64,000 nucleotides of DNA from Isoetes taiwanensis (taxonomy: Eukaryota; Streptophyta; Lycopodiopsida; Isoetales; Isoetaceae): positions 13,052,916 to 13,116,915 of the forward strand of contig JAJEKV010000027.1 of the NCBI GenBank assembly GCA_021234155.1, written 5' to 3'. Below are positions 22,690 through 31,796 of this stretch, piece by piece (position 1 is the first letter of the stretch; the number at the start of each line of letters is the position of its first letter). The notes beneath the pieces were generated by a model. That model saw only the letters and a program-made list of their open reading frames with translations. It was not told where the DNA came from and searched no databases. Position numbers and translations under genes: made by a program.

Positions 22690-23030
22690 AGCTGAAGTTG
22701 TAGCTGTCCCTATAGGTCCTTGTGGAGGACAGCCATAAGCCTTGTGCTGATGACGAAGTTGTTGCAGTTTTTCAATCAGAGGCTCTCTGTACACGGTGTT
22801 TGCAATTACTTCGTTGCATTGTATACTCAACTCTATATATTCCTTGTCTGTAAGATTTCCGTTGAGCACCCTCGATCTTCTTCTAGCATATACTTTGGAA
22901 AATTTCGTTGTTGCTCCCAACCGGGCCGGCGACCAAACAAAGGAGTTGTGCTTGCGCAAATCTTGTGGTTGCCAGAAATAATATAAAATTTCTTACCCTT
23001 CAAATCTTCTGGATTGCTCCATGTCACCCT
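22690..23030 (-). pseudogene. ParB/sulfiredoxin-like segment of the methyltransferase-like gene
   Basis: Reading from about 23027: MTWSNPEDLKGKKFYIISGN followed by HKICAS, then after a frameshift ARLGATTKFSKVYARRRSRV, LNGNLTDKEYIELSIQCNE and YREPLIEKLQQLR. A strand ending in (I/V)xxGNHR-like sequence, followed by a charged strand and an LTDEExxxLSxxxN helix, is the pattern of the ParB N-terminal/sulfiredoxin fold, in which the GxxH/R box contacts nucleotide. In bacteria this domain is often fused to, or next to, DNA methyltransferases. The exon ends in SAWKV at a GTATTT donor. One frameshift inside the domain shows decay. Identification is by pattern and moderately confident at best. Confidence 0.5.
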
Positions 23031-23215
23031 CCTCCTGAGAGATAGACAACCATCAAGTCAAATCTACATAACGAGTGTCCAAAAGATAAAGAATTACTTA
23101 CTTGGTAATAGGGTCAAGCCAAGACGACGTCGCCAGTGTGAGGACCTGCAATGGGGTATGTCTTGAAGCTTCTAACGAGGAGTTTGAACATGGTCATTTG
23201 ATCGCATTACGTGTG

Positions 23216-24240
23216 TTAAGTTTGTTGGTGCGGGTTCACAATAAAAATAGAAATCTTTGTAAACCAATTAACCCCTAAGGGGTAGAACCTTTTGAACTGT
23301 TCAAGCTTCTGAGTGGTTTGCTCTGCCATCTTGCGTTCCTCTTCCGGATTGAACTTCAACTCGACTAGAATGGCAGGTGCGTGGGGCCATGTCAATGCTA
23401 GTCTAGAGGAGGCCTCCAAATGGCGAGGGGGTTTGAGAACTGGCTGGGTGCGGGCTATCTTCGGAGGGTGTCAGATTTCTAAGGTTAATTTTGAAAGGAC
23501 GGAGTTTTTGTGGAATAAATCCACCAGACGTAGTGCTATCTGGGGCCTTCAAAGCAAGAGGAAGAGTAGGGTCAATAACAGCGGAGGGGTTTATCGTGGA
23601 TTGTGGTTCTTCAACAACCTTTTTTGGTGCTGACGTCTCTCCCAAAGTAGCAATAGGCTTCACACTCTTTTTTTTCTTGGACACGGCTCTTAGCCAATTG
23701 GTGTCCATCACGGAGGGCATTTTTCGTCGAACTACTTTCAAAGCATTTCGGAGGCTTCTTTGTGCGTAGACAAACCATTTTACGCATGTCGAGAACCCTA
23801 CCAATATCTCTGTTTCCCTTTATTCGACAAAAAGAGAGATTCATAGGATGGCAACACCCACCATAACCCTTAGCGGCGATGGGGGCGTTTTCCCCCGTGG
23901 TCGGCTTGTTCATTTTTCCGGGTGTGTCATCAAAGGCGGATCATAATTGCGCCATTTCAAAATGTACTCCAGGAACTGCAATGCTTGAGTGTCCTCAATG
24001 CTGCATATGATAGCATCTTGCACATTGTTCTTCGTGCCTTCCCACATTGCCACCACTATGCCAACTTGCTCAACGTCCTCAGGTTTTTCCGGTCGCGAGG
24101 AAGCGAGCCACGAGTCCTTTTGCGATCACCTTTAATGTGCGGTATGGCATGTGCAATCTCAATACACCATTTCCTTTCATTGGACGGGGTTATAATACGG
24201 ATGGGTTCGACATCCGGTCCTCGAAACAGAGCAAGTGCTA
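23216..24240 (-). pseudogene. N-terminal/central exons of the methyltransferase-like gene
   Basis: A probable acceptor (CTATAG) near 24240 opens an exon reading LALFRGPDVEPIRIITPSNE, RKWCIEIAHAIPHIKGDRKR and, after a frameshift, VGIVVAMWEGTKNNVQDAII and LQFLEYILKWRNYDPPLMTH. It continues with PIAAKGYGGCCHPMNLSFC, then a Lys/Pro/Ser-rich linker (VRRKMPSVMDTNWLRAVSKK, FKINLRNLTPSED) and finally VELKFNPEEERKMAEQT to the region before the ParB-like exon. The Cys residues in GGCC and SFC could be zinc ligands. I do not recognise this portion. It carries at least three frame changes but no repeats, and it is coherent protein-like sequence on the minus strand only. Confidence 0.45.
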
Positions 24241-24316
24241 TAGAGAAAAGCCTGTGGTGAGTGCCTGATAGGCTGCATAATGTTGTGCAACGAAAAGGTG
24301 TAAACTACTCTAGAGA

Positions 24317-24376
24317 AACGCGACCGCGATCCTGCCAAGCAACTGAAATAGCACTCCACACTATCGCGGCCGCGAT
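24317..24376. repeat. CG-rich palindromes, sites 4 and 5 (intronic)
   Basis: AACGCGACCGCGAT at 24317-24330 and a perfect ATCGCGGCCGCGAT at 24363-24376. The second contains the NotI octamer GCGGCCGC. Confidence 0.9.
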
Positions 24377-24486
24377 GTTGTGTAGCAGCTAAGCACGGCA
24401 AGAAAACAATTCCTTTGCTCACGATCCTAGTGATCCTAGTGACCTACTACACTACTACTCATGAACATCGCAAGACAGAAAATCTA

Positions 24487-24652
24487 TGCTCAGCAAGACC
24501 GCGGCCGCGATCTTGTTGAGCAGCCCCAGCTATCAAGACATTACAAGACCTAACAAGCAAGACCGCGGCCGCGATGTTGCTGAGCAGCTATAGTTATGAA
24601 AATATTAGAAGTTCTAGTAGGCAAGATCGCGGCCGCGATCTTGCTGAGCTGA
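24487..24652. repeat. Array of three 64-bp units, each with a large CG-rich palindrome
   Basis: Units start at 24493, 24557 and 24621, exactly 64 bp apart. Each begins GCAAGA(C/T)CGCGGCCGCGA and continues into GTTGCTGAGCAG-like sequence. Positions 24487-24522 form a 36-bp palindrome with two mismatched pairs, and 24621-24644 a perfect 24-bp palindrome. NotI octamers lie at 24501, 24565 and 24629. The array sits in the large putative intron of the minus-strand gene. Confidence 0.95.
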
Positions 24653-24659
24653 AATGTTA

Positions 24660-25740
24660 GAAATTACCTTCTCTGAGGGAGTCCTTAGGTGCCATGGGAT
24701 CGCGGGCGCCGGGCGTGTACGAAATTCGAGTCGTTTTCGAGAGGGTCGAGAAGGCGCTCCGAGGTCGAAGGCGCTAGGCGCTGAAGAAATCGCGGGCTTG
24801 AAATTTCTATGAGATGTTCTGAGTTTCAATTTTTAGAACGCGACTGCGGAATTTAATTGCCCGCCCGTCATAATGGTGCGTGAAAAATCGTGCCAGCCAT
24901 AATGGCATCGTACACCGGAAGTAATAATTACCGGCCGGCCATAAATGCGTTCGTGCGAATATACCCGTTCGAAAAAGCAAGTAATCCGTACCGAAGGTCT
25001 TTTTCGACTTGGACGTCCGCGTTCAATTTCCTGCCGTAATGTCAATTCATTAAAGGTACCTGACACATTATGCAGCCATAAATGCTCCAAAAAAACTGGA
25101 TTACGGACGGACAGTGACTGTAAAATTTGAATTCGATAACAAACATTTCAAGTGAAAGCGGGAAAAGCCAATTCAAATTTGATTGTTTTGCAAGATCTTC
25201 GAGACGCTGGAGCTGCGCCTAAGCTGGGCCAAGTTCGGGCAAGGATTTGCTGCAGAATCCCGCATCCATTGAAGGCGCTGACGAGGGCGCTGATAATCCG
25301 CTTGCACTCCGCCACTACACACTTGGAATTCTTCAACTGCATCGAATTCAGGGTTTCGGGCGAGGTAAAAGGCCTATTCTGATGCATATCACTCACTGAA
25401 GTGAACTCAAAGTTTATGTTGCACTGAATTTCAATTATAACTACAACCTCCGAGTCTCTACACTGACATCACTATGTATTGCATGGATTGATAAGATACC
25501 TCCTGATACTTTGGTGCAACTATGTAAAAATAGATGTTCTAGGCAAACCTGTGCACTCTGGTGTGTTTATTATGCAATGTAAACGTGTTTCAAGTATATG
25601 CTTTCTTTCTCAACGTGGATGATACAAAACTCTGTTTTTATGACACTGTTTTATGACAAGTAGACGTTGACGCCACCATATTCTGTGAGGTATGAGTAAT
25701 GCTTTAGTCTGTAAGTCAATCGTTTAACTATTGTGCTGGA
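24660..25740. other. Putative intron interior, no confident coding sequence
   Basis: It contains CG-richer stretches with GGCGCT repeats near 24730-24785. Short overlapping ORFs on both strands at 25148-25396 show no recognisable motif. By position it is part of the long intron between the 26.0-kb and 24.2-kb exons of the minus-strand gene, though a missed exon cannot be excluded. Confidence 0.35.
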
Positions 25741-25744
25741 CGAG

Positions 25745-26034
25745 ATCGCGGTCGCGATACCTTCAACCATCTACACTTGCTACTTATCAAAGAACTCCCA
25801 GCTATCGATAACTATGAGTTGAAACCACTTGCTAACCTCAAAATGTTATTTGCACATGAGTTTTTATCGAAACAGCTAGTGTGAATGCTTGCAAAAAGCG
25901 CGACCGCGTTCTTGCCCATCCTCGATAAGATCGCGGTGGCGAAAGTTCTGAACATTTTTTAATTTCTGAGTTGCTATTTTTAGTAGTACTTTATGATGAC
26001 AGTGCTTTTTGCTCACCAGGATCGCGGCCGCGAT
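25745..26034. repeat. CG-rich palindromes, sites 9 to 12 (intronic)
   Basis: ATCGCGGTCGCGAT at 25745, AGCGCGACCGCGTT at 25897, ATCGCGGTGGCGAA at 25930 and a perfect ATCGCGGCCGCGAT at 26021. The last lies just inside the likely donor after the SCKQE codons of the upstream exon. Confidence 0.85.
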
Positions 26035-26039
26035 ATTCA

Positions 26040-26960
26040 CGACCTCTTGTTTGCAGGATGGCAGATGTAATTCCGCTATATCTGCTGGGGAAAAAGGTGG
26101 CAGAGGGAAGAGTCCACAATTTCGAGCGCCATCACAATTCGACTGTCCCGGAGGGTATGGTTGTTGTTTCAATTGTGAATGTTTTGGATGGATAGTTGCC
26201 GCTACCAATTCCCGAAATGGAAATAGAAAAAATGGGTGAAGTTTGTGGGGGCTTTTTGTGTTGTGGTACAAGAAGGACATTGCTTTCGGCTTGTTAGAGG
26301 AGGAAGCTTGCACCCCACCGGTCGGATAAAATGCATACTTGGCGGGGACGAGAGGCAATGAGGGGTTAGCCAAGAATGAGCGAATCATGTCGGGGGCTTT
26401 CTAGAGATGAGTTAGTTGAGAAGGCGTGCACACTCATGCATGAATCTTGCAACATGGCTTATGCCTATGGTGTTATCGTTTTGCCGATCCAAACCATGCC
26501 GTGGTGACGTGAAGTTAGGGGAAGGCTCGAATTTTGCTACTATCATGAGCATATTTCCAATGCCGAAAAAGATGTCTATCTTTTGCCCGGGCTCGGTGCG
26601 AGAAATGCCTATTTGCATGACCTTGTGAGATGGCCCATAGCCGTGCTCGTTGAGAACATTCCGGTTTCTACTCGTGGTTGCGGTGAAGGAGAAGGATGTG
26701 GAGAATGAACCTTACTCCATTAGACCGAAATTGGCATCACCAAAAGAGACCTTACAAAGCATGGTCAATCGGAGACCGGGACACGTCCGGCCAAAGACTA
26801 AATGTGAAAGAAAAACTAGTTTTGAGGCTATTCTAGACTTGAGGTCATCAGCTTTGTCTTTGCATGAAACGATCTTTGTGCAAATTTTACATCGAGGAGA
26901 TAGCTTGCATGAGAACCTTCTCTTGGAACATGAAGTCCTCTGGGCGCACAACCTTTGCAT
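26040..26960 (-). pseudogene. 5' exon(s) of the methyltransferase-like gene
   Basis: Reading downward from about 26960, coherent minus-strand protein sequence includes KVSFGDANFGLME, SFSTSFSFTATTSRNRNVL, GYGPSHKVMQIGISRTEPGQ, KIDIFFGIGNMLMIVAKFEP and RHGLDRQNDNTIGISHVARF up to MHECARLLN, a stop, LISRKPP, a one-base shift, and DMIRSFLANPSLPLVPAKYA through PSCKQE. Continuity across the stops and the shift (in a C-run near 26395) indicates a single decayed exon. The family is not recognised for this portion. The overlapping plus-strand ORF at 26650-26964 is less protein-like and is treated as a shadow. It heads the minus-strand gene and is divergent from the plus-strand gene starting near 27.0 kb. 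Confidence 0.45.
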
Positions 26961-27009
26961 ATAACATGCTAGATCTTTGCTCTCGAAAATGGTGTAGTCC
27001 GCAACTTGA

Positions 27010-28480
27010 TGTTGAATAACAAGCAGGTGTCGCGTGAAAGCATGGCATAAAGCCTATGGCATACCCATTTCCACTTTCTACAAGTGGAAGAAGCTCTTCA
27101 ATGACGCTGACCCGCGAGAATTGCCGAGCACGGAAAATATCTTGGGTCTAAGAAGCCAAGGTCTCATACTTTACCGGGCAATCTTTGTGCTATCTATGTT
27201 CATAGATGAAAACGCGAGAGCGATGCCACACCGCTTCGAAAATTACTAGCGAGGGTAGCGAGACAAAATGTTAAGAGGCTACCTTGGTCTTGACTAAGAA
27301 GGATATACACCAAGAAGTAGATATTACAGATTCACGTAGATGACAAAGGGCAAAGCATATTTCTCCTTAGGTCCTTTAAATGCCCCGCTTGGAAAGAGAA
27401 TTATTCGAGAGGTAGCAATAGCTAAGAGGATAGCATTTTCTAAGTGTAACACGTGTATTGTCATAAAGGAAAAGCTTGCTAAGACCGGAGATCCAAGCGA
27501 AAGAAGGGTACTTGCAATAGAGAGAAAATCGCATATGACGGCCCAGATTTCATGCACGGGGAGCCTTTATCGGTCCCGAGAGCTTTGTCTCATAGATCTC
27601 TCGAGCACGCTTTAACCATTATACATGATAAGATGGATCGAGAATAAGACCATGGTCCCGCGTCTAGAGAAGCTAGCAAAGTGCGTATGGAGGGGTGAAC
27701 GAATGAAGGTCGGGATTACAGGTGCTCTCATGCGGCCATGGTATAGGTGCCTTGGGCCACTTCTCCAGCTGGACCTCGGCCCGATGATTCTAATTTTCAT
27801 GTGGGATCCTTGAATCATACCTTGAAGACACTGGAGAATAAATCTGAGGATAATTGGAGCCATTTGAGAGATACAGATCGTCCTAAAAGCAGCTGGGGTG
27901 CAGCAATTCTAAACACAGATAACCTTAGGACAAAAATGATGAATGGCGGTAGAAATGATTTTATGCCTCCTATCAAAGGCCCCATGGTAGCGAACAAGTT
28001 GCCTAGGAGGCTTTACTTGCAGACTAGATAATTGCTCAGTCAGAATAAGAATAGATATCTTTTCTCTTACTTGTCATACTTGGTTTGGTTAGGTGTCTTT
28101 GATCAAGTGCGTTGGGATTCATGATGGTTGGACACACCCACGATGACATAGATGCCCTATTTGGAAACTACTCTACTCTAATGAGAAGATCGGATGCATT
28201 GACTATTCGAGCTTATGCAAGCTGTTCAGGCGGTGTAGTTCAAAGGCTCCTTCACCTTACCTAGTGACAGAGGTTCCCGATTGGAAGGAATTGCGTGAAA
28301 GTTTTATCCCCGATAAGAAGGACCGTTTATGTGGTCACTTGGAACCTCTACTCTTCAAGTTTTGCATGAAGGATGGATGGCCACTAATGTTCTACAAGAT
28401 GAGGCCGGGGCATAGAGAGTGGCTCCACGAAAAGGGAATCGAGAATGTGGAAGGAGGATGCCCAAGGTTTACCTATGATT
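27010..28480 (+). pseudogene. DUF7869-like (GHTHxDID) transposase-like gene, main part
   Basis: Segments in order, across several frames: AYGIPISTFYKWKKLFNDAD (a possible helix-turn-helix), LRKLLARVARQNVKRLPWS, then KCNTCIVIKEKLAKTGDPSE (CxxC) and RRVLAIERKSHMTAQISC. LTIIHDKMD and KTMVPRL follow near 27615-27660, MKVGITGALM near 27705, DDSNFHVGSLNHTLKTLENK near 27780, and MVGHTHDDIDALFGNYSTLM near 28122. EVPDWKELRESFIPDKKDR follows after a frameshift near 28250. The set DxMDxxKT, a mid-domain acidic block and VGHTHxDIDxxF is the signature of a transposon-derived family thought to have an RNase H-like core. Multiple frameshifts and stops make this copy dead. It is divergent from the methyltransferase-like gene. 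Confidence 0.65.
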
Positions 28481-28519
28481 AGAGAGGGTCACCTAAGGTC
28501 CTGCTGACCATATGGGAGC

Positions 28520-29202
28520 TTGAAAGATATAGGTGCATTAAGAGCTTCTATTGCCAAGTACATGATGCACTGGGCAGCTATTTCTAGAGCTGGTGATAAG
28601 TCATGGTCCAACACATATATGAATGAAGTTATTGACTACTGGTCCACCTTGCTGCGAGTGCTTGGGGACGTGCAGCCCGGTAGAGCTGTCGTTCAGGATT
28701 TCTGGCCCAGCACCAGGCAAAGTGCGTTGGAAGAACTCGAAAGAGTGTTTGTGGATGAGCACATTGAAGCATCTCATTACGTTGGGCCTTTCTCGGGTAG
28801 ACCCAAGAACCCAGTTGAAGTATTCGACCCCTACCAAGATGTCAAGAAAGGAATGCTCTTGCTAATCAGACCACATGATAACTGCCCGACGTGGATGGCT
28901 TTTGCCGAAGAGGACCCAATAGAGGACCCTAATCTCCCACATTACGAAGAGGTGTTTGTCTCTTGGTTTGAGCCTGTTGCCAGAAAGGGAACCTCATATA
29001 TGCAATGCAGTATAGGGATTGCTGGAGCAAGAATTGGAGACCCAATCCTAATGACCCGCCACGCTACCAACCTTTGAAAACAATAGACTATGGTTGGGCC
29101 GTAGAGACCAGGCCATTGTCAGTGGTGATCCCCAGTAGTGTTCGGGCTCAGTTGCAAGAATTAGTGGCTAAAGAAGCTAAGGACGACGATGAGAACTCTT
29201 GA
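28520..29202 (+). pseudogene. C-terminal part of the DUF7869-like gene (BAH-like tail)
   Basis: Reads SIAKYMMHWAAISRAGDKSW, a linker, VFDPYQDVKKGMLLLIRPHD, NCPTWMAFAEEDP and HYEEVFVSWFEPVARKGTSY, then in a +1 frame YRDCWSKNWRPNPNDPPRY and a Lys/Asp-rich end. A strand-rich module with an entry like VKKGMLLLIR, a W(F/W)xP core and DCW...W resembles the chromatin-reader-like tail often found after the GHTHxDID core in seed-free plant transposon proteins. The match is by general memory of the family. The shift from the GTSYMQC frame to MQYRDCW near 29005 is the only lesion in this part. Confidence 0.5.
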
Positions 29203-29337
29203 GGTATGCAATGCTCTTTTACATAATTACTATATCATTCATAACATGCAAGTTACAATAGACTAGTTATTATTCATTACGCTCTGCGTTTTTCATCTCA
29301 ACACAAGAGCTCTTACACTATACAATGCTAAACAGGT

Positions 29338-29583
29338 GATTCATTCATCTTCAGGATCTGTAGTAGTGATCCCTGATATCTCATAGCTCATTCGCTCAGG
29401 AAGCCAAATCAGATGGATCATTACACGAATTGACGCAGGGCAACAAATCTCAGCGCCCAAAGCTTTTCTTCGCAGGTAGGGATCAAGAAGAAGATGCCTG
29501 TCTAGGCAACCAACAAGATCAGAGTGGCTCATTGAGCACTTGATCGCCTCGATGTGGTGAACTGATGAAGGCGAAAAATCCAT
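29338..29583 (-). CDS. Small ORF, paralogue 1, unknown family
   Basis: Eighty codons from an ATG at 29583, intact. The protein contains CSMSHSDLVGCLDRHLLLDP, YLRRKALGAE, a hydrophobic IRVMIHLIWLPE and the acidic end YEISGITTTDPEDE. It is clearly related to the broken ORF at 30001-30230, which shares SLDPWLQ and YELNGITSFDVDDE. CTATAAAAG about 40 nt upstream of the ATG (29619-29627 on this strand) is a candidate TATA box. The upstream AATTATT-rich block is also duplicated upstream of the second copy. I do not recognise the family. It could be the last exon of a larger protein, but the conserved upstream block favours a small gene. Confidence 0.45.
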
Positions 29584-29617
29584 GGGAGAAGAATGAACTT
29601 CAGCCCCGAAGTGAGAA

Positions 29618-29628
29618 GCTTTTATAGT
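29618..29628 (-). promoter_or_regulatory. Candidate TATA box of the 80-codon ORF
   Basis: Minus strand reads CACTATAAAAG, about 35-45 nt before the ATG at 29583, leaving a very short leader. No counterpart is kept in the second copy at the matching place. Confidence 0.35.
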
Positions 29629-30000
29629 GAGGTAGAATTATTGAGGTGAATTATTGGGCTTGACTTCGGCGCCATTATTGCTCGTGTATAAGACCGTTGT
29701 ATAAATACAAGTATAATACATCTTTCATATGGATATATGTATGCTTTTAAAACGTGTGCTTGAGTAATTCAGGTGTGGTTGAAATTAGGAACTGCTTGCA
29801 GATATACTGGAAGTCGAAAAGCACACCCTTACACTACATTCAGGTACAATACATCAAACAATATTCATTGTGGTATTATATCCTTACATAGTTTATAGGT
29901 GCTGATCAGTTTATAGGTGAATATTATATCAGTAGTCATCACTGATAACATTGATTGTAATACATACTTCATAGGTACTCATACATCACTAATAACATTG

Positions 30001-30230
30001 ATTCACTCATCATCAACATCAAAGCTCGTGATGCCATTCAGCTCATAGATCTCTTGATCGGGAGCCCCGATAAATGTGGACTTTAACACGAGTGAGCTTC
30101 CTGCAAGCACTAGCAGGACCATCAGCCTTAGATTGGAGCCATGGATCAAGACTAACACCATTTCTTGCGCATTCATTCAGATCGTTGTAGCTCAAGTAGC
30201 ACCTGAAAGATCGGATGTGCTCTGGACGAG
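30001..30230 (-). pseudogene. Small ORF, paralogue 2, frameshifted
   Basis: Minus strand shows CYLSYNDLNECARNGVSLDP and WLQSKADGPASACRKL in one frame, and after a shift IGAPDQEIYELNGITSFDVD with a stop. The order matches the intact ORF at 29338-29583. The start of each copy is flanked upstream by a diverged AATTATT-containing block (29610-29790 and 30220-30420), so the unit duplicated in tandem at about 660 bp. Confidence 0.5.
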
Positions 30231-30505
30231 GCAGAAATTATTGTAGTGAATTATTGGTGTAGAATATAGGGCCATTATTGAGCTTCTACAGGTATCATGT
30301 ACGCGTACAAGTATGACAATTAATTTGTATGTATATGTGTATGTTAATTACCTCATGTTTGTTGGGCTCGAGAACTAGGTGAAAGTATTCGTGCTTGAGC
30401 AAATAAGGTGTGCTTAAAATTCTCAAAATTGCGTTATTTTATCCAATTAATGAAATCATGCTTTAGGCAGTTGCATTATTAATCTATGTCAATGCTCTTT
30501 CAAAC

Positions 30506-31020
30506 AAATTACAAACGACGTTGAGAGAAGAAGGGGAAATAAGAGCCCTGTTTGTGACAGTAAAATCAAGATATCCAACTGTTCTCGCCCAAGTGGCTAG
30601 AGGGATTGCTAATTTGCAAAATGTGAATCTCGGACAGCAGCACAAGGTATGAGTTGCCCTCGTGGCCTCAATTCTATATCTCAATTCTATATGCTATATG
30701 AAGTCTTAATGCTTGTATTGGCACACGAAGTAGAACTGGCCGATCTCTGCTCATTCATGCTGGGGCACTGCCATGTGTTGTCGAAAATGCCAACAATGAA
30801 GCTTCACCCATTTGTAAACGTATTGAACTTGCTCTGTGTCATCTTGCTCAACATGGTATGTCCAAAGTGCTTTTCTATCAAACTAGTACGTTCTAATTAT
30901 TATAGATCATTTAATCTTTGCAGAAGTGAAGCTGGAGGAGCACTATAGGAACTTAGTCGGATTTCTAAAGGATGTTCAAGAGAAGACATCGGTAACCTTG
31001 CCATCCGAACATTGAATAGT
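30506..31020 (+). pseudogene. ARK kinesin ARM exons (three), copy 1
   Basis: Exon one (to 30646, donor AAG|GTATGA) encodes LQTTLREEGEIRALFVTVKS then VLAQVARGIANLQN. Exon two (about 30748-30854, donor before GTATGT) encodes LIHAGALPCVVENANNEASP and ELALCHLAQH. Exon three (from about 30924 after TTTGCAG) encodes EAGGAL, an in-frame TAG in place of the usual Trp, ELSRISKGCSREDIGNLAIR and TLNS. The order and intron borders fit the C-terminal armadillo repeats of plant ARK (Kinesin-UC) proteins. The exon encoded in segment B precedes exon one in the gene. No motor or coiled-coil region is present. Confidence 0.75.
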
Positions 31021-31277
31021 TATGTAACTTTTCAAACAAAATTGCGATGGCTTCCAAGGATAAAATAAGTGTGCAATATTTTGCTAGCTACTCTTAGTTG
31101 TACAACTCCCAATTTTTTGGAGGGTCTGGTCTGCCACGTTTGTAATCTACTAGTGTAACTAGACACATATATCAACAAAATAGGCCCCATCGATATAATT
31201 CGCGTACTTGTACTTGTGTGTGTGAATCAAGCTTTGGTATGATTATGCCCATTCCAGCAAAAAAAAAAAAGGAAATA

Positions 31278-31325
31278 GAATAGAATAGAATAGAATAGAA
31301 TAGAATAGAATAGAATAGAATAGAA
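31278..31325. repeat. TAGAA pentanucleotide microsatellite
   Basis: About nine to ten units, followed by AAAG units. It is absent from the otherwise matching second copy at about 34215. Confidence 0.95.
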
Positions 31326-31600
31326 AGAAAGAAAGAAAAAGAACGGGGAGACAAAAGAACACGACAATCGGTAGCCCATTAAAACCATTAAAATAAGACG
31401 TTAAGACCATTAAAATAAGATTTTAGTAGTGGGAGTATCTATTTGATTTGCAATAGGATGTGATGTTTTATAGTTCCATTAATCCATTGCACCTTTGAGA
31501 GAAACCAAACTCTAATGAACAGATGAGACATGATGATGGTTAACCAAGTTAATCTACTGTGCTTCAGATGTATAGTGTTAAGTGACAATCCCTAGAGCAG

Positions 31601-31780
31601 CTTAGCTATACCATGCACTTACATCATGCAAAGAGCATTATAAATCAAGCAGGGCGGGCCTTATGATTTCATTAGCTACCTGGATGTAGCCTTAGCTATA
31701 CCATGCACTTACATCATGCAAAGAGCATTATAAATCAAGCAGGGTGGGCCTTATGATTTCATTAGCTACCTGGATGTAGT
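31601..31780. repeat. 90-bp tandem duplication
   Basis: CTTAGCTATACCATGCACTT begins at 31601 and again at 31691. It is kept in the second copy (34496 and 34586), so it predates the A duplication. Confidence 0.9.
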
Positions 31781-31796
31781 GCCATTTTATTGGCAG

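Noticed and set aside
24493-24652. CRISPR-like array (three evenly spaced palindromic repeats)
   Set aside because: The 64-bp period includes related rather than unique spacers, there are only three units, the DNA is plant nuclear, and no Cas genes are present.
26650-26964. Plus-strand 104-codon ORF as first exon of the transposase-like gene
   Set aside because: The overlapping minus-strand reading continues smoothly into the known minus-strand exon and is more protein-like.
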